DNA of 5,737 nucleotides, from positions 1 through 5,737 of the forward strand of contig DAOUSQ010000075.1 of NCBI GenBank assembly GCA_030627145.1, given 5' to 3'. The position numbers were made by a program, and so were the translations under genes. How positions within the stretch are numbered: the stretch's first letter is position 1; each line of letters starts with the position of its first letter. This document shows positions 1 to 4,802 of the stretch, piece by piece. The notes below the pieces were generated by a model, which ran no database searches, had not been told where the DNA came from, and worked only from the letters and a program-made list of their open reading frames with translations. The DNA comes from Syntrophomonadaceae bacterium. Its GTDB lineage: Bacteria; Bacillota_B; Syntrophomonadia; Syntrophomonadales; Syntrophomonadaceae.

Positions 1-2
1 AA

Positions 3-134
3 ATTTTTGCTATATCTGAGATTAGGGGAAAATACCCTATTTCAGCAGTGGAATCAAAGTTAGATATTAAAGTAATGGATAAAAATATAATAGACGTATG
101 CCTACAACTACCTCTCACTAAAACCTGTTCATAA
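3..134 (+). CDS. Possible 3' end of an unidentified gene (partial)
   Basis: Frame 3 is open from the left edge to a TAA at 132-134, giving 43 residues that begin IFAISEIRGKYPISAVES and end LQLPLTKTCS. Much of the stretch has purine-first codons (GAG ATT AGG GGA AAA, then GTG GAA TCA AAG), as expected for real coding DNA, and AT-rich third positions like the genes downstream. An open run this short can also arise by chance in AT-rich DNA when six frames are considered. I do not recognise the family. The ending NIIDVCLQLPL is loosely like the last beta strand of some histidine-kinase ATPase domains, but this is too weak for a call. The start and most of the protein would lie outside the window. 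Confidence 0.4.
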   Translation: MFAISEIRGKYPISAVESKLDIKVMDKNIIDVCLQLPLTKTCS

Positions 135-148
135 TTGAACCTGCACAG

Positions 149-177
149 TTGACAACATCTGACTTAAGTAATATTTT
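149..177 (+). promoter_or_regulatory. Candidate sigma-A promoter
   Basis: TTGACA at 149-154 matches the -35 consensus perfectly. It is followed after exactly 17 bp by TATTTT (172-177), which matches 4 of 6 positions of the -10 consensus. Initiation would fall near 184 and could serve the GH18 gene at 437 through a long leader. The region is AT-rich, so chance matches are expected; the exact -35 and ideal spacing are what raise this one. A closer promoter for the GH18 gene, possibly for a sporulation sigma factor, is not excluded. Confidence 0.4.
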
Positions 178-424
178 ATGAAGCTAAGATACTATTATGA
201 TAAATGCAAAAGTTATGTTTATAATATAGTAATTATTATCAAATATATTAATTATCCTCAACCAATTCACACCTTACTTTCTTATTTATTCCTATAATAT
301 TTATATCTCTTAAAAATCCCGAGAAAAATTATTAAAAACCTGTCTTTCTCTTTTCCAATATTTACTTCAAGGATTTGTTATAACACATTTCGAATATTAA
401 TATCAGGAAAATATTAAAAAATCT

Positions 425-430
425 GGAGGT
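425..430 (+). promoter_or_regulatory. Ribosome binding site fixing a TTG start
   Basis: GGAGGT is a near-perfect Shine-Dalgarno core ending 6 nt before the TTG at 437. No ATG or GTG in this frame is similarly placed, and the TTG start gives a complete signal peptide, so the TTG is taken as the true start. Confidence 0.85.
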
Positions 431-436
431 GTTGGA

Positions 437-1783
437 TTGAAAGAGAAATATATTATATTTATTTCCTTTATGTTTATATTTATTACATGTATTACATATT
501 CTACGGCTGCCAGTACCAATCCTAAAATAAGAATTGATAAGAGGTTATGCCAATTTGATCCCCCCTGCCAGATAGTTAATGATAGGACTATGGTGCCAGT
601 TCGTTTTGTAATAGAGGATGAGGCTTTTCATGGTCAGGTTTACTGGGACAGTAACCTGCGTAAGGTTGCATTTGACTGCCGGGGAAAATATATTGAATTT
701 TTTATTGGCAGCAAAAAGGCCATGGTAAATGGGAAAACATATTATTTTGATACTGCCCCGTATATATATAATGATCGGACTTATGTTCCACTGCGTTTTC
801 TTGCTGAAAATTTGGGTGCACAGGTAAGCTGGAATAACCGGGAGAGAGAAGTAAGTATTAGTTTCGATTATATGCCCAGGGTTTTTGCCTATTATTACTA
901 TACTTCCCTGGACGAATTTAAGGAAAATATTCATTTGTTCAGTGATGTGGCCTTCAGGTGGTTTGCAACTAATGGAAGAGGTGAACTCTACTACGAATAC
1001 CGGGATAATTATGGTGATGTATTAGAATTAGCCCGTAATAATGGAATAAAAACCCATGCCAGTGTGGTTTTAATGGGAAAAGAAGCTCTGCATGACCTGC
1101 TTTCCAGCAAGGATAATCGCGCCAGGCTTATAGGCAACCTGTTGGATAAAGTTAAAATGGATAATTATGATGGAGTAAACATAGATTTTGAGTTTATTGA
1201 CCCCGGGGATGCTGTTTTATTTACTACTTTTATACAGGAATTAAAAGCTTCTCTGGGACCTGAAAAAACGTTATCAGTAGCTGTTTTTGCTCGTACCGGT
1301 AAAGAAAATTGGCCTACTGCCTACCAGTATAAAAAAATCGGCCAAATAGCTGACCTGGTAGTGGTAATGGCATATGACTACAGCTATAAGACCAGTCCTC
1401 CCGGGCCAATAGCGCCATTATGGTGGGTTGAAGAGGTTGTAGACTATATGATCTGCAATATTGACCGGGACAAAATATTGCTGGGTGTGCCTACCTATGG
1501 TTATAACTGGTCAGTCACAGGGACCACAACGGTTACTGCCGAAAAACTGGACAAAATAAAGAAGCAATACACTGTATACGATTACTTTGATGTAGACAGT
1601 ATGAGTCCTTATTATACTTATTTAGATACTAGCAATATTTATCATCAGATCTGGTTAGAAAATGAAAGAAGCCTGAACGAAAAGCTGAATGTTGTACAGG
1701 AAAATAATCTGGGAGGTATATCTTTCTGGCGAGTAGGAACTGGATTTGAGGATTTGTATAATGTTTTAGCTGCCAGTTTATAA
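437..1783 (+). CDS. Secreted GH18-family glycosidase with copper-amine-oxidase-N-like domain (YaaH-type)
   Basis: The product is 448 residues. A short basic N-terminus and a hydrophobic stretch (about 5-22) followed by STAAS near 22-26 look like a Sec signal peptide, so the protein should act in the wall or outside. Residues about 30-143 form a copper amine oxidase N-terminal-like domain with its two hallmark repeats, NDRTMVPVRF from N48 and NDRTYVPLRF from N112. Despite the name this module is not expected to bind copper; it is common in exported clostridial proteins and is usually thought to be structural or wall-binding. Residues about 149-448 are a GH18 barrel: DGVNIDFE (245-252) carries the DxxxDxE motif with D250 and acid/base E252, followed by MAYDY (311-315), LLGVPTYGYNW (348-358) and a terminal SFWRVG (429-434). 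These segments resemble the YaaH/SleL spore-cortex N-acetylglucosaminidase branch rather than secreted chitinases. Peptidoglycan is the likely substrate, but that is inference; there are no LysM repeats as in Bacillus YaaH. Confidence 0.88.
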   Translation: MKEKYIIFISFMFIFITCITYSTAASTNPKIRIDKRLCQFDPPCQIVNDRTMVPVRFVIEDEAFHGQVYWDSNLRKVAFDCRGKYIEFFIGSKKAMVNGKTYYFDTAPYIYNDRTYVPLRFLAENLGAQVSWNNREREVSISFDYMPRVFAYYYYTSLDEFKENIHLFSDVAFRWFATNGRGELYYEYRDNYGDVLELARNNGIKTHASVVLMGKEALHDLLSSKDNRARLIGNLLDKVKMDNYDGVNIDFEFIDPGDAVLFTTFIQELKASLGPEKTLSVAVFARTGKENWPTAYQYKKIGQIADLVVVMAYDYSYKTSPPGPIAPLWWVEEVVDYMICNIDRDKILLGVPTYGYNWSVTGTTTVTAEKLDKIKKQYTVYDYFDVDSMSPYYTYLDTSNIYHQIWLENERSLNEKLNVVQENNLGGISFWRVGTGFEDLYNVLAASL

Positions 1784-1880
1784 GTATTATGATAAAAACA
1801 TTTTTTCCTGTTACTGAAACTGTGTTAGACTTATTCGTACCCGAGGGATGTAAATAGAATCTAAAAATACTGGTAAAAAT

Positions 1881-1909
1881 TCGTCAAAAATATTCCTTTA
1901 ATATATAAT
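1881..1909 (+). promoter_or_regulatory. Candidate sigma-A promoter between the GH18 gene and udg
   Basis: A perfect TATAAT (1904-1909) lies 17 bp after TCGTCA (1881-1886), which matches 4 of 6 positions of the -35 consensus. Initiation near 1916 would place the 1921-1938 hairpin at the very start of the RNA, so this would be a promoter whose own transcript begins with a terminator-like stem-loop. That makes it doubtful as the udg promoter unless the hairpin only weakly terminates or serves as a 5' stabiliser. Confidence 0.3.
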
Positions 1910-1920
1910 AATAGTTAATT

Positions 1921-1947
1921 ACCGCCTGAAAAGGCGGTTTAAATTAT
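1921..1947 (+). terminator. Probable intrinsic terminator after the GH18 gene
   Basis: ACCGCCT (1921-1927) pairs perfectly with AGGCGGT (1932-1938) around a GAAA loop (1928-1931), a short GC-rich stem capped by a stable GNRA tetraloop. The downstream run TTTAAATTATTT is T-rich but interrupted, so termination may be partial. It lies 137 bp after the GH18 stop codon and before the udg-tsa genes, and so probably separates two transcription units. Confidence 0.65.
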
Positions 1948-1958
1948 TTGAGATTTTT

Positions 1959-2003
1959 AAAGGGTTTGTGAAAAAGCATAGAAAGCATTTATTCCAACCC
2001 TTT
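1959..2003. repeat. Inverted repeat in the udg leader (8-bp arms)
   Basis: AAAGGGTT (1959-1966) is the exact reverse complement of AACCCTTT (1996-2003), with 29 nt between. The intervening sequence holds two copies of AAAGCAT (1973-1979 and 1982-1988). It could be an RNA stem in the udg leader or part of a regulator site; the long loop makes chance a real alternative. Confidence 0.3.
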
Positions 2004-2006
2004 TAG

Positions 2007-2022
2007 AATTTTCGAGAAAATT
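2007..2022. promoter_or_regulatory. Palindromic operator-like site upstream of udg
   Basis: AATTTTC (2007-2013) and GAAAATT (2016-2022) form perfect 7-bp arms around GA. Extending outward with one mismatch gives 10 of 11 paired positions (2003-2026). Its centre lies about 47 bp before the udg start, a plausible operator position. It does not match the Gram-positive LexA box pattern GAAC-N4-GTTC. Background AT-richness makes A/T palindromes common, so the regulatory reading is tentative. Confidence 0.3.
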
Positions 2023-2061
2023 TTAATGCGTGAAGACTAGAATACAGCGGGAGGGGAGAGA

Positions 2062-2757
2062 ATGTCTACTGAACAACCTGATCTGTTTGGGGAACTTTTA
2101 CCGCATGGAGAAAAACGTCAATATATCGATAATGGTATAGAAGAAAAGGATAATATTTATATACCGTTTATCCCTGGTGTAAAGGCTGAAGAGGCCTATT
2201 TAGATATCGATAGTTACGATGAGCTAAAAGAAATTGCTGCTGTTTGTCATAAGTGTCGTTTAAGAAGTACCTGTCAGCAGGTAATTTTTGGAGAGGGGAA
2301 ATTAGACAGCAAAATAATGTTTATTGGGGAAGGTCCTGGGAAAGACGAGGATATACAGGGAAAACCCTTCGTGGGCAGGGCAGGACAGTTATTGGATAAA
2401 ATATTACAGGCAGCAGAGTTACCGCGTAAGGAAGTATACATAAGTAATGTCGTCAAGTGTCGTCCACCCGGAAATAGATTACCAAACCCGGATGAAGTCA
2501 GGGAGTGTAGAAATTACCTGGAAGCCCAGATCAGGATAATAAAACCCGAAATTATAGTTTGTCTTGGTGCTATGGCCAGTCAGGTTATTATTGATTCAAA
2601 AGCCAGAATTTCAAAGGTGAGAGGTAAGTGGTTTACCAGGCAGGGTATCAGGATAATTGCTACTTATCATCCTGCTGCATTGTTAAGAAACGAAGGGTAT
2701 AAACGTCCCACATGGGAGGATTTTAAATTAATCAGGGATGAATATAAAAAGATGTAA
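2062..2757 (+). CDS. Uracil-DNA glycosylase, family 4 type (4Fe-4S)
   Basis: The product (231 aa) removes uracil from DNA, the first step of base excision repair after cytosine deamination or dUTP incorporation. Four cysteines in the family spacing, C62-x2-C65-x67-C133-x15-C149, are the expected 4Fe-4S ligands; C71 is extra. The catalytic motif GEGPGKDED (89-97) leads into GKPFVGRAG, where E90 and the following residues match the family 4 GExPG signature. KCRPPGNRLPNPDE follows, and YHPAALLRN (H203 in HPAA) is the second active-site motif. The ATG is preceded by a strong GGAGGGG site at 2050-2056. The N-terminus is about 50 residues longer than in minimal family 4 enzymes, which start close to the first CxxC. 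It begins with QPDLF (5-9), a possible sliding-clamp-binding peptide. The gene stops 74 bp before tsaE, suggesting co-transcription. The family is sometimes annotated as a phage SPO1 DNA polymerase-related domain, an old name for the same fold. Confidence 0.93.
   Translation: MSTEQPDLFGELLPHGEKRQYIDNGIEEKDNIYIPFIPGVKAEEAYLDIDSYDELKEIAAVCHKCRLRSTCQQVIFGEGKLDSKIMFIGEGPGKDEDIQGKPFVGRAGQLLDKILQAAELPRKEVYISNVVKCRPPGNRLPNPDEVRECRNYLEAQIRIIKPEIIVCLGAMASQVIIDSKARISKVRGKWFTRQGIRIIATYHPAALLRNEGYKRPTWEDFKLIRDEYKKM
2074..2088 (+). other. Putative beta-clamp-binding motif QPDLF within the glycosylase
   Basis: Residues 5-9 of the glycosylase read Q-P-D-L-F, matching the bacterial sliding clamp (DnaN) peptide pattern Q-x-[D/S]-L-F seen in several polymerases and repair proteins. 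It sits at a presumably flexible N-terminus with a polar, charged linker (residues 10-55) before the folded domain, as in other clamp-tethered enzymes. Proline at the second position is atypical. A five-residue match can be accidental, so this is a hypothesis. Confidence 0.4.
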
Positions 2758-2817
2758 GAGTAAGTGTAGGGATTAAGGATTATTTATCACGGACTCCTTA
2801 CTTCAAAGGTAACTAAC

Positions 2818-2824
2818 GAGGTGA
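2818..2824 (+). promoter_or_regulatory. Ribosome binding site fixing the tsaE TTG start
   Basis: GAGGTGA ends 7 nt before the TTG at 2832. The GTG inside this site (2821) is out of frame with tsaE, so the TTG is the only well-placed start. Confidence 0.8.
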
Positions 2825-2831
2825 AATATAT

Positions 2832-3308
2832 TTGGAAACAATAGTTCATAATGATGGGGAGATGCAGGAACTGGGAAAGGCTATAGCCGGGGTACTGGAA
2901 ATAAATGATGTGGTTTATATTGTAGGTGATCTGGGAGTGGGAAAAACCACACTTACACGGGGTATAGCCAGAGGTTTAGGTTACAAAGGACGGGTGAACA
3001 GTCCTACCTTTACAATAATGAACGTGTATGAAATAGTTCCTGTTATCTATCATTTTGATTTTTATCGGCTAGAAGGCGCTGATATGTTTGATTTGGGACT
3101 GGAAGATTACCTGGGTAGAGAAGGAATAAGTATTATAGAGTGGCCTCAGGCGGGAGAGACAATTTTACCTGAAGAGGCCCTCATAATTAATATAAATCTA
3201 ATTGATGATGATTATGAACAAGGACGGACAGTAAAAATATTAGCACGGGGAGAACAGTACCTGCAGAAAATAGAGGAGCTGAAAAAAATTGTTGGTGTTA
3301 GCAGTTGA
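2832..3308 (+). CDS. tsaE: tRNA t6A37 threonylcarbamoyl transfer complex ATPase TsaE
   Basis: The product (158 aa, normal family length) is the cytoplasmic P-loop ATPase that resets the TsaB-TsaD heterodimer between catalytic rounds during t6A synthesis at position 37 of tRNAs. The Walker A loop is GDLGVGKTT (32-40) with K38 and T39 for ATP phosphate and magnesium. It is followed by the family signatures SPTF (57-60), HFDFYRL (74-80) and the IIEWP segment around E103-W104. Start codon TTG at 2832 is supported by its ribosome binding site. The 3' end overlaps tsaB by 20 bp, a translational coupling arrangement that fits two partners of one complex. No promoter is evident in the 74 bp upstream, so transcription probably comes from udg or further upstream. 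Confidence 0.95.
   Translation: METIVHNDGEMQELGKAIAGVLEINDVVYIVGDLGVGKTTLTRGIARGLGYKGRVNSPTFTIMNVYEIVPVIYHFDFYRLEGADMFDLGLEDYLGREGISIIEWPQAGETILPEEALIININLIDDDYEQGRTVKILARGEQYLQKIEELKKIVGVSS
3273..3278 (+). promoter_or_regulatory. Ribosome binding site of tsaB inside tsaE
   Basis: GAGGAG lies within the tsaE coding sequence and ends 10 nt before the first of three consecutive potential starts, TTG TTG GTG (3289, 3292, 3295). The first has the best spacing, and it gives MLVLAVDS, which aligns with the usual TsaB opening of three residues before LAIDTS. Confidence 0.7.
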
Positions 3309-4005
3309 TAGCGCTACCCCGGTAGCAGGTGTAGCTCTTGTTGATGAAAATAAAGTAATTAAAGAAGAATTTATTAATTATAAAAAGACTCACTCTGAGA
3401 CTCTAATGCCTGTGATCGATAGGGTTTTTAAAGAATGTGAATGCGGTATAGACGACCTTAGTGTCATAGCCATAACTATAGGACCAGGGTCGTTTACTGG
3501 ATTAAGAATTGGCATGGCTGCTGTAAAAGGGCTGAGTCTGGCATCGGGTAAACCCCTGGTAGGCGTTTCAACATTAGATGTTCTGGCGCATAATATTTCA
3601 GGAAGTAATGCACTGGTCTGCCCGCTCCTGGATGCCAGAAAGCAGGAGGTATATGCTGCTTTTTATGATGTAATGGGCAGATACCCAAAACGTCTGAGTG
3701 AGTTAATGGCCTGTTCACCTGAGGATTTTGTAATATCTGCCTTAAAAACGATGGAAAGTAATAAGAGGGACAGGGTTATTTTGTTGGGGGATGGTTACTA
3801 TCCGTATCGAGATTACTTTCAACAGGTTTTGGGAAGTAAATTATTATCTATTCCTATACAATTAATGTTACCGAAAGCTTCAGCCCTGGGAAGCTTGGGA
3901 ATTGAGAAGGCTAAACAGGAGAAGTTTGAAGATGTTTTTAAACTTCGTCCCATTTACATTAGATTGTCAGAGGCAGAATACCGCCTGGGAAAAGGGGAGT
4001 TATAG
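3289..4005 (+). CDS. tsaB: tRNA t6A37 threonylcarbamoyl transfer complex scaffold TsaB
   Basis: TsaB (238 aa, usual size) is an ASKHA-fold paralogue of TsaD that dimerises with it and is required for t6A formation but does not itself carry the catalytic metal site. The N-terminal subdomain shows LAVDSATP (4-11), THSETLMP (34-41) and the hallmark GPGSFTGLRIG (65-75), followed by LLDARKQEVYAA (113-124). The more variable C-terminal half (about 130-238) is typical of the family. As expected for TsaB, the paired metal-binding histidines of TsaD are absent. The start codon is TTG, chosen because it fits the upstream GAGGAG and the family N-terminus. The gene overlaps tsaE by 20 bp, and its TAG is directly followed by the rimI GTG, so tsaE-tsaB-rimI reads as a tightly coupled operon. 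Confidence 0.95.
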   Translation: MLVLAVDSATPVAGVALVDENKVIKEEFINYKKTHSETLMPVIDRVFKECECGIDDLSVIAITIGPGSFTGLRIGMAAVKGLSLASGKPLVGVSTLDVLAHNISGSNALVCPLLDARKQEVYAAFYDVMGRYPKRLSELMACSPEDFVISALKTMESNKRDRVILLGDGYYPYRDYFQQVLGSKLLSIPIQLMLPKASALGSLGIEKAKQEKFEDVFKLRPIYIRLSEAEYRLGKGEL

Positions 4006-4458
4006 GTGCTTAACCCGAATTATCTAATAAGAAAAATGGCAGTTCAAGATATTGATGAAGTTATGCAGGTTGAAATGGATTCATTTACCCTCCCATGGTC
4101 TAGGGAGTCATACTTATCTGAGCTTGAAAATAATTATGCCAGTTATTTTGTCTGTGATTTTGAAGGTGAAGTTGCAGGTTACGGTGGAATATGGGTGGTA
4201 TTCGAGGAAGCTCATATAACAAATGTGGCGGTTAGAAAGGATTTCAGGGGTTCTGGTATGGGAAAGGTTTTAATGGAGGAATTGGAAAAAACAGCCCGGC
4301 AGAAAAAAGCTGATTGTATTCTTCTGGAAGTAAGGCCTTCAAACAATGTGGCATTATCCATGTATAACAGTCTGGGTTATAAGCCGACAGGGTTAAGAAA
4401 AGGATATTATATCGATAATCAAGAGGATGCTATAATAATGACCAAGAATTTACTTTAG
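4006..4458 (+). CDS. rimI: Ribosomal-protein-alanine N-acetyltransferase RimI (GNAT)
   Basis: The product (150 aa, typical length) is a GNAT enzyme that transfers acetyl from acetyl-CoA to a protein N-terminus; the classical E. coli substrate is ribosomal protein bS18. The N-terminal half includes FTLPWSRESY (27-36), characteristic of RimI. The acetyl-CoA pyrophosphate loop is VAVRKDFRGSGMGK (74-87), with the R-x-x-G-x-G core at R81-G86. LLEVRPSNNVALSMYNSLGY (106-125) supplies E108 and Y120, which keep the 12-residue spacing of E103 and Y115, the catalytic pair in Salmonella RimI. The tail ends in IIMTKNLL. The GTG start follows the tsaB stop with no gap and uses AAGGGGAG (3992-3999) inside tsaB as ribosome binding site. 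Association with tsaB is common in Firmicutes; whether it also modifies a Tsa partner is unknown. A terminator-like hairpin follows about 100 bp later. Confidence 0.93.
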   Translation: MLNPNYLIRKMAVQDIDEVMQVEMDSFTLPWSRESYLSELENNYASYFVCDFEGEVAGYGGIWVVFEEAHITNVAVRKDFRGSGMGKVLMEELEKTARQKKADCILLEVRPSNNVALSMYNSLGYKPTGLRKGYYIDNQEDAIIMTKNLL

Positions 4459-4554
4459 AAGTGTTGTGAAAAGCTTATTGCAAGTGGATAAAATCATTTA
4501 TTTTTGTTCCTTAACGAATCTGTTTTTTTAATTAATAGAGAATAGTTATTGTTG

Positions 4555-4578
4555 AAAAAAGCTTCGCTTTTTTAATTT
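4555..4578. terminator. Possible terminator after rimI
   Basis: AAAAAAGC (4555-4562) pairs perfectly with GCTTTTTT (4566-4573) around a TTC loop. The 3' arm itself supplies the T-run, followed by AATTT. With A-runs on one side and T-runs on the other it could stop transcription from either direction. The stem has only two G-C pairs, so its strength is uncertain. It would end the udg-tsaE-tsaB-rimI transcript. Confidence 0.5.
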
Positions 4579-4666
4579 AGTATTTTTAGATTGCTGTAAA
4601 AAAGGAGTATTTTGTTAATCATTCGCGGAAATTATAGGATTAGTAGGACTATATAATCAAATAAAA

Positions 4667-4730
4667 AATCTGCGGTAATCTGCGGTAATCTGCGGTAATC
4701 TGCGCCCGAAGGGTCCGCGTAATCTGCGTC
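4667..4730. repeat. Tandem 10-bp repeat block, core AATCTGCG
   Basis: AATCTGCGGT occurs three times in a row without change (4667-4696). A fourth copy of the 8-bp core follows at 4697-4704, then a GC-rich insert CCCGAAGGG (4705-4713), a degenerate TCCGCG unit (4714-4719) and a fifth core at 4721-4728. The period is exactly 10 bp. The block is much more GC-rich than its surroundings and does not code. From memory, related ATCTGCG/ATCTGTG arrays ending near a TCTATGG motif are scattered through intergenic regions of many unrelated bacteria, which suggests a dispersed repeat rather than something specific to tsaD; this was not verified. Its function is unknown. Confidence 0.85.
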
Positions 4731-4802
4731 TATGGTTTCCTTGTGGCGATTATATATCTATTGCGAAAGTTGTATTATTAATATAAGGTTGGTGTAAAGC
4801 GA

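Larger units (their letters stand above)
135..436. other. AT-rich non-coding stretch upstream of the GH18 gene
   Basis: About 300 bp of very AT-rich sequence with frequent stops in all frames and no recognisable gene, tRNA or strong terminator. It contains a sigma-A-like promoter candidate near its left end (149-177) and the ribosome binding site of the following gene at its right end. A transcript from that promoter would carry a leader of roughly 250 nt. I saw no riboswitch-like conserved core in it, but this cannot be excluded without a covariance-model search. Confidence 0.6.
4459..4802. other. Non-coding gap between rimI and tsaD
   Basis: This 344-bp stretch holds no convincing gene on either strand. 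From left to right it contains AT-rich sequence, a terminator-like hairpin (4555-4573), a diverged repeat-like segment (4621-4632), a tandem repeat block (4667-4730), and an AT-rich stretch before tsaD. A weak promoter-like pair, TTGCGA (4761-4766) and TATAAG (4782-4787), has a short 15-bp spacer. The only ribosome-binding-like sequence for tsaD is GGTTGGTG (4787-4794), 8 nt before the ATG and weaker than the sites of the other genes. Confidence 0.6.

Noticed and set aside
23..39. TAGGG/CCCTA stem-loop at the left edge
   Set aside because: A 5-bp stem inside a probable coding tail with no T-run; not a credible terminator.
375..403. TTGTTA with TAATAT 17 bp downstream, considered as the GH18 promoter
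   Set aside because: Each hexamer matches only 4 of 6 consensus positions in very AT-rich DNA, where such pairs are expected by chance.
470..500. Cys18 in the GH18 signal peptide considered as a lipoprotein attachment site
   Set aside because: The preceding residues are F-I-T, not a lipobox-like L-[A/S]-[G/A]; an ordinary signal peptidase I site near STAAS fits better.
545..934. 129-codon open frame on the minus strand inside the GH18 gene
   Set aside because: It is antisense to a gene with two well-recognised domains, has no convincing ribosome binding site or family resemblance, and is best explained as a shadow frame.
2274..2456. 60-codon minus-strand frame within the glycosylase gene
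   Set aside because: Antisense shadow of conserved glycosylase motifs, with no independent coding evidence.
2774..2800. TAAGGA...TCCTTA hairpin between udg and tsaE, considered as a terminator
   Set aside because: Only 6 bp of stem around a 15-nt loop and no T-run after it; it is too weak to split the operon.
3494..3718. 74-codon minus-strand frame within tsaB
   Set aside because: Antisense shadow of the conserved TsaB core; no recognisable motif.
4612..4656. Tiny 14-codon frame starting TTG after AAAGGAG, considered as a leader peptide before tsaD
   Set aside because: It overlaps the repeat-like region, has no recognisable run of regulatory codons and no attenuator-type alternative hairpins; a chance Shine-Dalgarno-like match in A-rich DNA is likelier.
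4667..4730. Tandem repeats considered as a CRISPR array
   Set aside because: The units are 10 bp and directly adjacent, without the unique spacers of about 30 bp or repeats of 23 bp or more that a CRISPR needs, and no cas gene is nearby.
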